A stretch of DNA of 62,143 nt, taken from assembly GCF_007559335.1 (NCBI RefSeq), contig NZ_VMBG01000005.1, forward strand, positions 1 to 62,143. Reading direction: 5' to 3'. A program made the translations under genes and the position numbers. Below are positions 24,178 to 36,107 of this stretch, piece by piece. The notes below the pieces were generated by a model. That model was not told where the DNA came from. It saw only the letters and a list, made by a program, of their open reading frames with translations, and made no database searches. Source of the stretch: Rariglobus hedericola. GTDB lineage: Bacteria; Verrucomicrobiota; Verrucomicrobiia; Opitutales; Opitutaceae. How positions within the stretch are numbered: position 1 is the first letter of the stretch; every line of letters starts with the position of its first letter.

Positions 24178-24957
24178 TCAAAGGCTTAAACGAAGTCCGT
24201 CGTGCGCGAACTTTACGCCAACGGGCAGTTTAGCTTCCCACTCCGCGTGGCCGGTCAAGTGCGTGATGTGCGTGAGGTAGGTCTGCGATGCGCCGATTTC
24301 CACGGCCGCAGCCAGCGCCTCATCGATGCTCATGTGCGTCGGATGCGAGAGCGGACGCAATCCGTCCAGCACCACGATGTCGGATCCCCTCGCCTGCTCG
24401 ACGGCCTCGCGCGGGACGCGTTTGCAGTCGGTGTAGTAGGTGAATTTTTTGCCGCTGCTTTTCTCCGTGAACGTGAGGCCGAGCGTATTCACTCCGCCAT
24501 GCGGAAGGAGTGTCGATTCGATCACGCCTTGCGGCAGCTCGATGCGTCGTGGCATGTCGATGAGTTTGAAGGCTGCGTAGCCTTTGGAAACCGGGCGCTC
24601 GGCGATCGCGTAGGGAAACATCGAGAGGACGCGGCTCATACCTTCGTCAGTCGTGTAAACCGGCAGCGCGACGCCGCCGAGGAGATCGCAGTAACGGCGC
24701 AGGTCATCCATGCCGGAAATGTGGTCGGCGTGGCCGTGCGTGAGAATGAAGAGGTCGATCCAGTTGATCTGGGCGCGCAGGCACTGGAGGCGGAACTCGG
24801 GCGAGGCGTCCACTTGGATGTGCAGGCCGTCCATGACGACGTGAATGGAAGCTCGGTAGCGGGAATCGCGCGGATCAGTCGAGGTGCAGACGGCGCAATC
24901 ACAGGCGATCATGGGAACGCCTTGGGAAGTGCCGGTGCCGAGAAAGATAACCTCCAT
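24178..24957 (-). CDS. PhnP-like MBL-fold metallohydrolase
   Basis: A 259-residue cytosolic metallo-beta-lactamase-fold enzyme. The start MEVIFLGTGTSQGVPMIAC and the double cysteine region CDCAVC are typical of PhnP-like phosphodiesterases. The metal motif THGHADH (H74, H76, D78, H79) and later YYTDCK and LTHITH complete the site. Members cleave cyclic phosphate diesters, but this protein's substrate is unknown. I start at the ATG at 24957; the frame continues upstream into the groEL terminator and gene end. Confidence 0.88.
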   Translation of the reverse strand: MEVIFLGTGTSQGVPMIACDCAVCTSTDPRDSRYRASIHVVMDGLHIQVDASPEFRLQCLRAQINWIDLFILTHGHADHISGMDDLRRYCDLLGGVALPVYTTDEGMSRVLSMFPYAIAERPVSKGYAAFKLIDMPRRIELPQGVIESTLLPHGGVNTLGLTFTEKSSGKKFTYYTDCKRVPREAVEQARGSDIVVLDGLRPLSHPTHMSIDEALAAAVEIGASQTYLTHITHLTGHAEWEAKLPVGVKFAHDGLRLSL

Positions 24958-25011
24958 GCTGGCTTCACGGAATACCGCACGGGCTCGAATGAGAAGCCGA
25001 AATCTGAAAAC

Positions 25012-25042
25012 AAAAAACCGGCGCCCCGTGAGGAGCGCCGGT
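25012..25042 (-). terminator. Intrinsic terminator after groEL
   Basis: On the minus strand ACCGGCGCTCC, loop TCAC, GGGGCGCCGGT, then TTTTTTG. It lies 47 bases past the groEL stop. Confidence 0.85.
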
Positions 25043-25088
25043 CTGGGAGTTGACTCGCGGATACGCGGGTCGGACTGGGATGGACCGA

Positions 25089-26735
<1,647 letters not shown>

Positions 26736-26772
26736 TTAAGTTTAGAGATTAAGTTTAAGAGGAGTGAACGAC

Positions 26773-27072
26773 TCAGGCGATGACGCCGAGGATGTCGTCT
26801 TCGCGAACGATCGTGTGTTTCACGTCGTCGATCTTCACTTCGCTGCCGCCGTATTTGGAGATGAGGACCTTGTCGCCGACCTTGACCTCGAAGGGAACGG
26901 ACTTGCCGTTTTCGTCCTTCTTGCCGGTGCCGAGAGCAATGACTTCAGCCTCCTGCGGCTTTTCCTTGGCGGAGTCCGGGATGATGATGCCACCACGAAC
27001 TTGTTCTTTGGTGTCCTCGAGCGGCTTCAAAAGAATGCGATCGCCGAGGGGCTTGAATTTAGCTTTGGCCAT
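26773..27072 (-). CDS. groES: Co-chaperonin GroES
   Basis: A 99-residue co-chaperonin with [15 protein letters not shown] at the N-terminus, the mobile loop [14 protein letters not shown] and the C-terminal [19 protein letters not shown]. It caps GroEL rings and lies directly upstream of groEL. Confidence 0.98.
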   Translation of the reverse strand: MAKAKFKPLGDRILLKPLEDTKEQVRGGIIIPDSAKEKPQEAEVIALGTGKKDENGKSVPFEVKVGDKVLISKYGGSEVKIDDVKHTIVREDDILGVIA

Positions 27073-27125
27073 TTGGATTTAGATTTGGGTTTGGTTTGGG
27101 GAGTTGTGTATTCGTTTTTTAACGA

Positions 27126-27161
27126 CGCCAGCCCGTTGGCACGAAGGCCGGCGGGCTGGCG
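27126..27161. repeat. Hairpin between dnaK and groES
   Basis: Perfect 10-base inverted repeat CGCCAGCCCG (27126-27135) and CGGGCTGGCG (27152-27161). In the dnaK direction it is followed by TCGTTAAAAAACG, not a T-run, so it is a weak candidate terminator or an RNA-processing or stability element. Confidence 0.45.
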
Positions 27162-27178
27162 AAAGTGAAAAAGAAGGG

Positions 27179-29119
27179 TTACTTCTTGTCGGACTTGTCT
27201 TCGTCCACGACTTCGAAGTCGGCATCGACAACGTCGGCCTTCTTCTCGGATTTCTTGGAGGAAGAACCGGCATCGCCCTCGGGGGCGGCGCCTTCAGGAG
27301 CAGCACCGGCTCCGGCAGCCTGCGCGGCGGCGTAGAGTTCGGAACCGACCTTCTGGAGGTTTTCCATGGCGGCCTTCATCTTGTCGGTGTCGTTGGACTC
27401 GAGGTCCTTCTTCGCATCGGCAAGCGCAGTCTCGATCTTGCCCTTCACGTCGGCGGGGAGCTTGTCACCGCTTTCCTTGAGGGTTTTCTCGAGGCCGTAG
27501 ATGGAGCTGTCGAGCTGGTTGCGTGTCTCGACGCCTTCCTTGCGCTTGGAGTCTTCGGCGGCGTGGAGCTCGGCGTCCTTGGTCATCTTCTCGACCTCTT
27601 CCTTGGAAAGACCGGAAGAACCTTGGATGGTGATCTTCTGTTCCTTGCCGGTGCCGAGGTCTTTGGCGGAGACGTGGAGAATGCCGTTCGCGTCAATGTC
27701 GAAGGTGACCTCGATCTGCGGGGTGCCACGGGCGGCGGGCGGGATGCCGTCGAGCTTGAAGGTGCCGAGGTTCTTGTTGTCGCGGGCCATCGAACGCTCG
27801 CCTTGGAGGACGACGATTTCGACGCCGGGCTGGTTGTCCGCGTAAGTGGAGAACACCTGCGACTTCTTGGTCGGGATGGTGGTGTTGCGGGCGATCATCG
27901 GCGTGGAAACTTCACCGGCGGTCATGATGCCGAGGGTGAGCGGAGACACGTCGAGGAGGAGGACGTCTTTGACGTCACCCTTGAGCACGCCGCCCTGAAT
28001 GGCTGCGCCGATGGCGACCACTTCGTCGGGGTTCACGCCCTGGTGGGCGGCCTTGCCGGCGAGCTTGTTGGCGATTTCGACAACCTTCGGCATACGGGTC
28101 ATGCCGCCGACGAGAACGAGTTCGTCGATTTGCGAAGAGGTGAGGTCGGCGTCTTTCAAGCAGTTTTGGAACGGCTTGAGCGTGCGCTCGAAGAGGCTGT
28201 CGCAGACCTGCTCCATCTTGGCGCGGGTGAGCGTGACATTCATGTGCTTCGGACCGGAGGCGTCAGCAGTGATGAACGGGAGATTGATATCGACGGACTG
28301 TGTCGAGGAGAGGGCGATCTTGGCCTTCTCGGCTTCTTCCTTGAGGCGCTGGAGAGCCATCGGGTCCTTGCGGAGGTCGATGCCCTGCTCGGCCTTGAAG
28401 GAGTCAACGAGCCAGTTAATGAGGGTCTCGTCCCAGTTGTCGCCGCCGAGGTGGGTGTCGCCGTTGGTGGCTTTCACCTCGAACACGCCGTCACCGATTT
28501 CGAGGACGGACACGTCGAAGGTGCCGCCGCCCAAGTCGAACACGGCGATCTTCTCGTCTTTCTTTTTGTCGAGACCGTAGGCGAGCGAGGCGGCCGTGGG
28601 CTCGTTGATGATACGGAGGACTTCGAGACCGGCGATCTTGCCGGCGTCCTTGGTGGCCTGACGCTGCGCGTCGTTGAAATAAGCGGGGACCGTGATGACG
28701 GCCTGGGTGACCTTGTCGCCGAGGTAAGCTTCGGCGTCGGCCTTCAGCTTGCCGAGGACGAACGCGGCGATCTGCTGGGGGGCGAACTGCTCGGTTTTGT
28801 CACCGGACTGCACCTCGATGAAGGCGTCGCCGTTTTTGCCGGCCACGACTTTGTAAGGGAGATTCTTGGCCTCTTCGCTGACCTCGGTGAATTTACGACC
28901 GATCAGACGTTTGGCGGAGAAGATGGTGTTGCGCGGGTTGGTGACGGCCTGGCGTTTGGCGGCCTGACCGACGATGCGCTCACCGGTTTTGGTGAAAGCG
29001 ACGACCGACGGGGTCGTGCGTGCGCCTTCAGCGTTAGGAATGACGACGGGCTCGCCGCCTTCCATCACGGACATACAGGAGTTAGTTGTTCCAAGATCGA
29101 TACCAATAATTCGGCTCAT
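27179..29119 (-). CDS. dnaK: Chaperone DnaK (Hsp70)
   Basis: A 646-residue Hsp70. The ATPase domain opens [17 protein letters not shown] and includes [19 protein letters not shown] and [11 protein letters not shown]. The substrate-binding domain starts around residue 390 ([14 protein letters not shown]), and the tail is Ala/Gly-rich and acidic ([10 protein letters not shown]). No dnaJ or grpE accompanies it here. It is first in the dnaK-groES-groEL series on the minus strand. Confidence 0.98.
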   Translation of the reverse strand: MSRIIGIDLGTTNSCMSVMEGGEPVVIPNAEGARTTPSVVAFTKTGERIVGQAAKRQAVTNPRNTIFSAKRLIGRKFTEVSEEAKNLPYKVVAGKNGDAFIEVQSGDKTEQFAPQQIAAFVLGKLKADAEAYLGDKVTQAVITVPAYFNDAQRQATKDAGKIAGLEVLRIINEPTAASLAYGLDKKKDEKIAVFDLGGGTFDVSVLEIGDGVFEVKATNGDTHLGGDNWDETLINWLVDSFKAEQGIDLRKDPMALQRLKEEAEKAKIALSSTQSVDINLPFITADASGPKHMNVTLTRAKMEQVCDSLFERTLKPFQNCLKDADLTSSQIDELVLVGGMTRMPKVVEIANKLAGKAAHQGVNPDEVVAIGAAIQGGVLKGDVKDVLLLDVSPLTLGIMTAGEVSTPMIARNTTIPTKKSQVFSTYADNQPGVEIVVLQGERSMARDNKNLGTFKLDGIPPAARGTPQIEVTFDIDANGILHVSAKDLGTGKEQKITIQGSSGLSKEEVEKMTKDAELHAAEDSKRKEGVETRNQLDSSIYGLEKTLKESGDKLPADVKGKIETALADAKKDLESNDTDKMKAAMENLQKVGSELYAAAQAAGAGAAPEGAAPEGDAGSSSKKSEKKADVVDADFEVVDEDKSDKK

Positions 29120-29409
29120 AGTTAGGAGTTACCTAGCAGCCAACGTGCACTGCAGATCGCCTAATCTGCTATCAATTGTTAATTAGCATCTTAAAAAACA
29201 TTAGCGCCCTATTCGATTCACGCCTAATGCACCAAAAACGCGCCACGCTGTCACACTTTGGGACAATTAAGGAACAACCCCGCCTCGCGTTTGACACAGC
29301 TGGCGCACGCGTATCTCTGTTCGCCCAATCATTTTGCCTCACAGTGGGCTACGTTGAGGTTTTTGACTGGACCTGAACCGCATGTATTCGCCCCCTTTTT
29401 TTCCACTTT
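29120..29409. other. Divergent intergenic region, dnaK / RND pump
   Basis: About 290 bases between divergent genes. The dnaK-proximal part (29165-29215) is AT-rich. I saw no CIRCE-type inverted repeat and no further gene. A candidate pump promoter is listed separately. Confidence 0.5.
29291..29317 (+). promoter_or_regulatory. Possible sigma-70 promoter for the RND operon
   Basis: A perfect TTGACA (29291-29296) and a weak TATCTC (29312-29317) are 15 bases apart, upstream of the gene at 29410. The spacing is short, so this is tentative. Confidence 0.25.
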
Positions 29410-30582
29410 ATGAAGAATAGTCTCCGTTCCGTCGCGATGCTCGCGACCGCCCTAGGTGGCGTGATTTTGCTATCCGCCTGCGGCCAGAAAAAACCCGCCG
29501 CCGCCCCCCGTGCGATCAGCGTGGAGATCACCGAGGCGACCACGCGCGACGTGCCCATCTGGTTAAACGGAATTGGTAATGTGCAGGCCAACAACACCGT
29601 GACCGTCCGCCCTCGCGTGAGCGGCGAGCTCGAATCGATCCAGTTTACCGAAGGCCAGGAGATCAAGGTCGGCGACATCCTCGCCCAAATCGACTCCCGT
29701 CCTTACAAAGCCGCCCTCGCCCAAGCCCTCGCCCAGTTGGCCCAAAGCGAAGCGCAAAACGCCAACGATCTTCGCGAATACGAGCGCATCAAGGGTCTCG
29801 TCGCCACCAACACCGAGAGCCGCCAGCTCCTCGATCAGCGCGAAGCCACCCGTGCGCAGTCCGCCGCGCTCGTGCAGGCCGCGCAAGCCGCCGTGGACAA
29901 CGCCAAGCTCAACCTCGATTTCACCACCGTCCGCGCTCCCATCGGCGGCCACACCGGCGTCCGTCTCCTCGACGCCGGCAACCTCGTCACCGCCAGCCAG
30001 AACAACGGCCTCGTCGTCATCACACAAACGAAGCCCATCTCGGTGCTCTTCACCCTGCCCCAACAATACTTCCTCGATATCCGCCGCGGCATCACCGCCG
30101 CCGGTGCGAACAACGCCCTGCCCGTCGAAGCCCTCGATGACGCCGGCCGCACCCTCGCCAGCGGCAAACTGGAACTCATCGACAACCAGATCGATACCAG
30201 CACCGGCACCCTCCGCTTGAAGGCGGTTTTCCCCAACGACGACCAAACCCTCTGGCCCGGCCAGTTCGTCAACGCCCGCGTCCTCGTGCAAACTCTGCCG
30301 CAAGCCCTCAACATCCCGACCGAAGCCGTGCAACCGGGTCTCGATGGTCCCTTCGCCTACGTCGTCAAAGCCGATTCCACCGTGGAACCGCGCAACCTGA
30401 AACTCGGCCCGTCCGTTAATGGTATCACCGTGGTCCAGTCCGGCCTCGCCGCAGGTGACCGCGTCGTGCGCGAAGGTCAGAATAAACTCGAACCCGGTTC
30501 CCGAGTTGAACTCGCCAAACCCACCCCCGCGCCCGCCTCCGCCGCGTCCGGTTCAGCCAACACCCCTGCCGCCGCGAAATGA
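29410..30582 (+). CDS. RND efflux periplasmic adaptor (membrane fusion protein)
   Basis: A 390-residue lipoprotein adaptor. The lipobox LLSACG puts the lipidated cysteine at residue 24. Domain landmarks are a biotinyl-lipoyl half (NTVTVRPRVSGELESIQF), an alpha-helical hairpin rich in Ala/Gln (about 105-165), the second half FTTVRAPIGGHTGVRLLDAG and a C-terminal beta-barrel and membrane-proximal region. It bridges the inner-membrane pump to an outer-membrane channel. It overlaps the pump gene by 4 bases. No outer-membrane channel gene is nearby. Confidence 0.93.
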   Translation: MKNSLRSVAMLATALGGVILLSACGQKKPAAAPRAISVEITEATTRDVPIWLNGIGNVQANNTVTVRPRVSGELESIQFTEGQEIKVGDILAQIDSRPYKAALAQALAQLAQSEAQNANDLREYERIKGLVATNTESRQLLDQREATRAQSAALVQAAQAAVDNAKLNLDFTTVRAPIGGHTGVRLLDAGNLVTASQNNGLVVITQTKPISVLFTLPQQYFLDIRRGITAAGANNALPVEALDDAGRTLASGKLELIDNQIDTSTGTLRLKAVFPNDDQTLWPGQFVNARVLVQTLPQALNIPTEAVQPGLDGPFAYVVKADSTVEPRNLKLGPSVNGITVVQSGLAAGDRVVREGQNKLEPGSRVELAKPTPAPASAASGSANTPAAAK

Positions 30583-33500
30583 GCCTCTCGACTCCGTTCA
30601 TCCGTCGGCCGATCGCCACCACGCTGCTCACGATCGGTCTCTTCATCATCGGCCTCATCGCGTTCCCGCTCCTCCCGGTCGCACCGCTCCCGCAGGTCGA
30701 GTTCCCGACGATCCAGATTTCCGCCAATCTCCCCGGAGCCAGCCCCGAGACGATGGCTTCGTCCGTCGCCACGCCCCTTGAGAACCAGTTGGCCCAGATC
30801 GCCGGCATCACCCAGATGTCGTCCACCAGCACGCTCGGCTCCACGTCGATCACGCTCCAGTTCGACCTCGATATCGCGATCAACTCCGCCGCGCAGGAGG
30901 TCCAGTCAGCCATCAACGCCGCCGGCGGACAACTTCCCGAGGATCTCCCCTCACCCCCGACCTACCGCAAGGTCAACCCCGCCGACGCCCCCATCATGAT
31001 CCTGAGCGTGCGTTCCGACGTGCTCCCGCTCACCGAGGTCAGCGACTACGCCAACAACGTCGTCGCCCAACAGCTTTCCCAACTCCCCGGCATTTCCCAG
31101 GTCACCGTCGCCGGCCAGCTGAAGCCCGCCGTCCGCGTCCAGGTTGACCCCGCCCGCCTCGCCTCCCTCGGCCTCAGCATGGAAGACGTGCGCGGCGTCA
31201 TCGCCAGCGCCACCATCAATTCCCCCAAGGGCAACCTCGACGGCGACCGTCAGAGTCTCGCCATCTACGCCAACGACCAGCTCGTCACCGCCGCGCCTTA
31301 CAACGACCTCGTCATCGCCTATCGCAACGGCGCTCCCATCCGCGTCCGCGACATCGGCCGCGCCATCGACGGCCCCGAGAACGTCCGCTCCGCCGCCTGG
31401 CTCCAGGGCAAACGCGGCGTCGGTCTCATCATTTTCAAGCAGAGTAACGCCAACGTCATCGAGACCGTCGAACGCATCCGCGCACTCATTCCCGCACTCC
31501 AGGACTCCGTCCCGCCCGCCCTGAAGGTCGAGGTCCTCATCGACCGCACCGGCACCATTCGAGCCTCCGTCGCCGAGGTTGAGCTGCACCTCGTGCTTAC
31601 GATGATTCTGGTCACCGTGGTCGTGTTCGCATTCCTCCGCGATCTGCGCGCCACCCTCATCTCCAGCGTCGTCGTGCCCATCTCGATCGTTTCGACGTTC
31701 GCCGTGATGTATGCGCTCGGCTACAGCCTGAACAATCTCTCGCTGATGGCCCTCACCATCACGGTCGGCTTCGTCATCGACGACGCCATCGTGATGCTCG
31801 AAAACATCTACCGCCACATCGAGGATGGCATGAAGCCCATGGACGCCGCGCTGAAGGGCGCCAAGGAGATCGGCTTCACGATTCTCTCCATCACGCTCTC
31901 GCTCGTCGCTGTATTCATTCCGGTATTACTGATGGGCGGCATCATCGGCCGCCTCTTCCGCGAATTCGCCGTCACCGTCACCATCGCCGTGCTCATCTCG
32001 GCCTTCGTGTCGCTCACGTTCATCCCGATGCTCAGCTCGCTTTACTTGCGACCGCATCATCCGCCCAAGGGCAACACCCTCCGCGCCCGTCTCGACCGCT
32101 TCCTCGAGGGCACGCTCACCGGCATGGAATCAATCTACGCCCGCGGCGTGCGTTTTGTGCTCGCCCACCAACGCACCACCCTCGTTTCGCTTCTCCTCAC
32201 GTTTGCCCTCACCGCCGCCGTCTTCATCAAGATGCCCAAGGGCTTTTTCCCCGAGCAGGACACCGGCTTCATCACGTCCACCATCGAGGCCGCCCCCGAC
32301 ATTTCCTTCACCGCCATGAACGGTCGCATGGAACAGGTTGTCGCCATCATCCAGGCCGATCCCTCCGTCGAGGCGTTCCAAGCTTTCCTCGGACGCGGCG
32401 GCGGCAGCGCCAACACCGGCCGCGCTTTCATCAACCTCAAGCCCCGCGGACAACGCGATCCCGTCAACACCGTGATGACGCGCCTCCGCCAAAAGATTAA
32501 CGCCATCCCCGGCATCGCCTTCTTCCCGCAGTCGCGCCAAGACCTGCGCATCGGCGGACTTTCCTCGAAGACTCAGTATCAATACACGTTGCGCGACGTC
32601 AGCTCCGACATCCTCAACGACTGGGCTCCACGCATCCAAGCCCGCCTCGCCGAGCTCCCGCAGTTACGCGACGTCACCTCCGACCAGGAATCCAACGCGC
32701 CCGCGCTCACCGTCGAGATCGACCGCCAGGCCGCCTCTCGTTTCGGCATCCCCGCCTCCGCCATCAACCAAGCACTCTACAACGCATTCGGCCAACGCCA
32801 GATCACTCAGTTCTACACGCAGGTCAGCCAATACAAGGTCATCATCGAGGTTCCGCCCGAGCAGCAGGCCGACACCTCGACCTTCTCGCGGTTGTTCCTC
32901 ACCTCGCCGCTCACCGGCGGACAAGTCCCGCTCTCCTCCCTCGTGAAAGTGGACCCGCGCGCCACCAAGCCGCTCTCGATAAATCACCTCGGCCAATATC
33001 CTTCGGTCACGATCTCCTTCAACCTCGCGCCCAACGTGGCCCTCGGCGAGGCCGTCACCGCCATCGAACGCGCCAGCAACGACCTCGGCTCGCCCGCCAC
33101 GCTCACCGGCAGTTTCCAAGGTTCGGCGCAGGCCTTCCAGGATTCGCTCAAATCGCAACCGCTCCTGATCCTCGCCGCCATCGTCGCGATCTACATCATC
33201 CTCGGCATGCTCTACGAGAGCTACATCCACCCGCTCACGATCCTCTCGACGCTTCCCTCCGCCGGACTCGGTGCCTTGCTCACCTTGTGGGCCTTTGGCC
33301 ACGACCTCGGCGTCATCGCCATCATCGGCATTCTTCTGCTCATCGGCATCGTGAAAAAGAACGCCATCATGATGATCGACTTCGCCATCGAAGCCGAACG
33401 CGAACGCAAGATGTCGCCGCACGACGCGATCTACGAAGCGTGCTTGAAACGTTTCCGTCCGATCATGATGACCACGCTCGCCGCGATGATCGGCGGCATC

Positions 33501-33668
33501 CCCTTGGCCCTCGGCCACGGCGACGGCTCCGAACTCCGCCAACCGCTCGGCTACGCGATCGTCGGCGGCCTCATCCTCAGTCAGATGCTCACCCTGTTCA
33601 CCACACCCGTGGTCTATCTCGCCTTCGACCGCCTCGCCCACCGCCGCCGCAAACCCGCCGCAGGCTGA
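30579..33668 (+). CDS. RND multidrug efflux pump, inner-membrane subunit (MdtB/AcrB-like)
   Basis: A 1029-residue proton-driven exporter with twelve helices and two large periplasmic loops. The N-terminal FIRRPIATTLLTIGLFIIGL, the helix-4 proton-relay aspartates in GFVIDDAIVMLENI, and LRPIMMTTLAAMIGGIPLAL near the C-terminus are hallmarks. The opening motif and its size place it with the MdtB/MdtC-like branch of the HAE1 family. The substrate cannot be read from the sequence. Confidence 0.95.
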   Translation: MSLSTPFIRRPIATTLLTIGLFIIGLIAFPLLPVAPLPQVEFPTIQISANLPGASPETMASSVATPLENQLAQIAGITQMSSTSTLGSTSITLQFDLDIAINSAAQEVQSAINAAGGQLPEDLPSPPTYRKVNPADAPIMILSVRSDVLPLTEVSDYANNVVAQQLSQLPGISQVTVAGQLKPAVRVQVDPARLASLGLSMEDVRGVIASATINSPKGNLDGDRQSLAIYANDQLVTAAPYNDLVIAYRNGAPIRVRDIGRAIDGPENVRSAAWLQGKRGVGLIIFKQSNANVIETVERIRALIPALQDSVPPALKVEVLIDRTGTIRASVAEVELHLVLTMILVTVVVFAFLRDLRATLISSVVVPISIVSTFAVMYALGYSLNNLSLMALTITVGFVIDDAIVMLENIYRHIEDGMKPMDAALKGAKEIGFTILSITLSLVAVFIPVLLMGGIIGRLFREFAVTVTIAVLISAFVSLTFIPMLSSLYLRPHHPPKGNTLRARLDRFLEGTLTGMESIYARGVRFVLAHQRTTLVSLLLTFALTAAVFIKMPKGFFPEQDTGFITSTIEAAPDISFTAMNGRMEQVVAIIQADPSVEAFQAFLGRGGGSANTGRAFINLKPRGQRDPVNTVMTRLRQKINAIPGIAFFPQSRQDLRIGGLSSKTQYQYTLRDVSSDILNDWAPRIQARLAELPQLRDVTSDQESNAPALTVEIDRQAASRFGIPASAINQALYNAFGQRQITQFYTQVSQYKVIIEVPPEQQADTSTFSRLFLTSPLTGGQVPLSSLVKVDPRATKPLSINHLGQYPSVTISFNLAPNVALGEAVTAIERASNDLGSPATLTGSFQGSAQAFQDSLKSQPLLILAAIVAIYIILGMLYESYIHPLTILSTLPSAGLGALLTLWAFGHDLGVIAIIGILLLIGIVKKNAIMMIDFAIEAERERKMSPHDAIYEACLKRFRPIMMTTLAAMIGGIPLALGHGDGSELRQPLGYAIVGGLILSQMLTLFTTPVVYLAFDRLAHRRRKPAAG

Positions 33669-33672
33669 GTTG

Positions 33673-33750
33673 AGACAGGATTAACAGGATAGGATCAGGA
33701 TATCGAACCTCCGAACCATCCTGTTTTTATCCCCGATCCCATCCTGTCCA
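33673..33750. repeat. ACAGGATTAACAGGAT-type inverted repeat
   Basis: Downstream of the RND genes, ACAGGATTAACAGGAT (33675-33690) faces ATCCTGTTTTTATCC and ATCCTGTCC (33718-33749), able to form a long imperfect hairpin. It may act as a transcription stop. It is one of several repeat classes in this window confined to intergenic gaps. Confidence 0.6.
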
Positions 33751-33836
33751 AAACTCCGACTCGGTGTCTGTAGTTTAAACCTCCGAGTCTGCCTCGGAGA
33801 GTTGATTTCCCCTCACTCGTCCCCACGTTCTTCCCC

Positions 33837-34511
33837 ATGGAAATGGAAATCGTGGTGCCCGACGAAGTGCCGATGATGACGCTGCCCAACCTCGCGTTTT
33901 TCCCGCAAGCGTTGCTCCCGTTGCACATCTTCGAACCGCGTTACCGAGAGATGCTCGGAGACGTTCTCGCCGCCAACCGTCTCTTCGCCGTCGGCGGACT
34001 CAACCCGCGCAAGCCCGACGACTTCGAGTCGCCCCACCGCATCGCAACCATGGGCATTGTCCGCGCCTGTCAGGAAAACAAAGACGGCACGTCCAATCTC
34101 CTCCTCCAAGGCCTGGTCCGCGTGCGCATCGAAAATATCATCCGCGAAGAACCCTACCGCACCGTGAGCATCCGTGCGCTCAGCAGTGAAGCCGGTGCCG
34201 ACGAAGAGGAAAACCTGAAGCTCCGCGCCCGCCTCTCCCGCCTGCTCTCCACGCGTCAGCGCCTCAGCGGAGAAGCCTCCAGCGAGCTCAGCCGTTTTCT
34301 AAAATCCGTTCACGACCCCGAGATCTTCGTCGATCTGGCGGCGTTCAGTTTCTGCGAAAACCCGCGTCTCAAGCAAAAGCTCCTGGAAACCCTCAACGTC
34401 CACCAACGCCTCGCGCTCTTCACCGAAGACGTCCGCGCCGACATTGAATCGATCAAGCTCCGCCAGAAACTCCAAGGCGGCCTGTCCAACGACCACATCG
34501 CTGATAATTGA
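33837..34511 (+). CDS. LON substrate-binding (PUA-like) domain protein
   Basis: A 224-residue cytosolic protein consisting of the N-terminal substrate-recognition domain of Lon protease without ATPase or protease parts. TLPNLAFFPQALLPLHIFEPRYREML is split here as TLPNLAFFPQALLPLHI, then FEPRYREML at about residues 16-40. GLVRVRIE and a helical C-terminus follow. Stand-alone members of this family are common and of uncertain role. Confidence 0.88.
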   Translation: MEMEIVVPDEVPMMTLPNLAFFPQALLPLHIFEPRYREMLGDVLAANRLFAVGGLNPRKPDDFESPHRIATMGIVRACQENKDGTSNLLLQGLVRVRIENIIREEPYRTVSIRALSSEAGADEEENLKLRARLSRLLSTRQRLSGEASSELSRFLKSVHDPEIFVDLAAFSFCENPRLKQKLLETLNVHQRLALFTEDVRADIESIKLRQKLQGGLSNDHIADN

Positions 34512-34741
34512 AGATGCCGTCGCGGACAGCGACTTCCTATCTTTAACTTTGCCAAAACGTTATTGAGTTTTGCAAAGAGCCGGCATTGCCTTTTGTCATG
34601 CAAACGGTTTTTCGGCCAGTCAGCATAAGGCACTTATTTTCATATTATGACAAAGCGTGCCGGCAATGTAACAAGTAACGGCCCGACCCCTTTGGATTAA
34701 CCCAACGAATTGAGAAAACCTCAGTTTAAAACCCCAAAATT
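34512..34741. other. Left edge of the AT-rich island, no gene seen
   Basis: Base composition falls abruptly compared with the LON-domain gene. I find inverted pieces (GCCGGCATTG near 34580 and GCCGGCAATG near 34660) but no gene, and no copy of the tRNA-Thr 3' end that would mark an attachment site. Confidence 0.5.
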
Positions 34742-35455
34742 ATGATTGAATGGTTAAACGACAACGCCGGCGCTGTAATGGCACTTTTGACTTTGGTTTA
34801 CGTTGCGGCAACTATCGCATTAGTTGTGCTCGCAAATCGTCAGATCGCTTCGGCATTGACCATGGAACGCTCGCGCCTACGTGCGAACCTGACTTGGACT
34901 GTAACAATCGAACAGTTCTCCCTTTTTATTAAACTCGCAAATACAGGCCAGACTCCCGCAACAAATATAAAAATTAGTTTAGATCAGAACCTCAAATCGG
35001 TTTTCGGGGGAAAAGGAGAATTTCCTGCCACTAAACGCGAGGTCCCAATTCATTTTATAGAAAAAGGAATTCAATCATTACCTGCATCGGGATCCGTCGA
35101 TGCATTAGTTGGTTTTTGGGAGCGAGTAGAAGAGGCCTACCCAGAGCTAATTTGGACCGGCAGCATGTCTTTTACTGATGTTTGGGGTAAGCAACACACG
35201 AATCCCATTATATTAGATGCAACCCCATACAGGGACCGCATTACGATTACTAAAAATGGAATGCATGAAATACATACTGTTCTTGAAAAAATCGAACGAA
35301 CACTGAACCATATATCCACTGGATACAGTAAGCCTCTAATTAGAACAATTAAAGAAGAAGACTACACTGCCCAGAGATTAGAAGAGTTCACCAAAGCGCG
35401 CGCGGCGCTTGAAGCCCACAATTCAGGCAACAACGAATGCAACAAAGTAACTTAA
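34742..35455 (+). CDS. Membrane-anchored protein, partner of the Shedu-like gene
   Basis: A 237-residue protein with one N-terminal transmembrane helix (about residues 10-31, AVMALLTLVYVAATIALVVL), a short basic-acidic stretch, and a cytosolic or periplasmic beta-rich domain followed by a helical C-terminus (TVLEKIERTLNHIS, QRLEEFTKARAALEAH). I recognise no family. Its end overlaps the nuclease gene by 19 bases in another frame, so the two are translationally coupled. It is AT-rich compared with the chromosome on either side. Confidence 0.75.
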   Translation: MIEWLNDNAGAVMALLTLVYVAATIALVVLANRQIASALTMERSRLRANLTWTVTIEQFSLFIKLANTGQTPATNIKISLDQNLKSVFGGKGEFPATKREVPIHFIEKGIQSLPASGSVDALVGFWERVEEAYPELIWTGSMSFTDVWGKQHTNPIILDATPYRDRITITKNGMHEIHTVLEKIERTLNHISTGYSKPLIRTIKEEDYTAQRLEEFTKARAALEAHNSGNNECNKVT

Positions 35456-36066
35456 AAACCAAAGAACTATTAGCAGTGCTGGATAATAACGATGGTGAAA
35501 GAGCCCTTTGCGAGTTCCTAGTAATCAACCCGTATGTGCTACTGGAATCATTGCGATATATAGGGAATCCAACCCGAATTATCGCACAATTCCCATTAGG
35601 CAACGACTTCATTTCCGACTTTGTTGTGATAGCTCCTTTTAGTGGAGCATTTGAAATCAAATTCATCGAGATTGAGCCTCCAAAATCTCCCTTCTTTAAT
35701 CAAAACGGCAGTCTTTCTCAGCGCGCCAACAAAGCACTAGAACAAGTAAACAGCTGGAAAACATATATAACAAAGAACCGCCCTCAGTTGCTACGAGACC
35801 TAAAAAGATACGCAAACGAAAAGGATTTAATCCGAAAGCACAATGTGGATGACGCGTTAACATGCTCCGCAGGTATCGAGATCCACCACCCACAAATTGC
35901 ATTATACTTCACCTTCGACATAATAATGAGCCGGCGCTCATTGCTAGATGCACGAGATTTAGAAAAAAAAGCTGAATTCAAAAACAACAACGATGTATCG
36001 CTAATATCTTGTGATCGACTACTGCAAGGCGCAGAAAGAATTGATCGAAATCCTCAAATATATTAA
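35437..36066 (+). CDS. Shedu-like nuclease (DUF4263 family)
   Basis: A 209-residue protein that matches the SduA/DUF4263 nuclease core as I know it: ERALCEFLVINPYVLL at about 21-36, then the PD-(D/E)XK-type site with D61 in SDFVVIAP and E78/E80 in FIEIEPP, and the helix ALEQVNSWKTYI with Q103. Shedu is a single-gene anti-phage defence nuclease; here the core lacks a long N-terminal sensor and is instead coupled to a membrane protein gene. The usual catalytic lysine position reads E80, a variant I believe occurs in the family. The defence role is inferred. Confidence 0.72.
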   Translation: MQQSNLKTKELLAVLDNNDGERALCEFLVINPYVLLESLRYIGNPTRIIAQFPLGNDFISDFVVIAPFSGAFEIKFIEIEPPKSPFFNQNGSLSQRANKALEQVNSWKTYITKNRPQLLRDLKRYANEKDLIRKHNVDDALTCSAGIEIHHPQIALYFTFDIIMSRRSLLDARDLEKKAEFKNNNDVSLISCDRLLQGAERIDRNPQIY

Positions 36067-36107
36067 TTATAATCTTTTTACCCCAAATTGAGTCAGGTGA
36101 TTTCAAG

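Noticed and set aside
29120-29409. CIRCE heat-shock operator upstream of dnaK or groES
   Set aside because: I looked for TTAGCACTC-N9-GAGTGCTAA-like sequence on both strands and found none.
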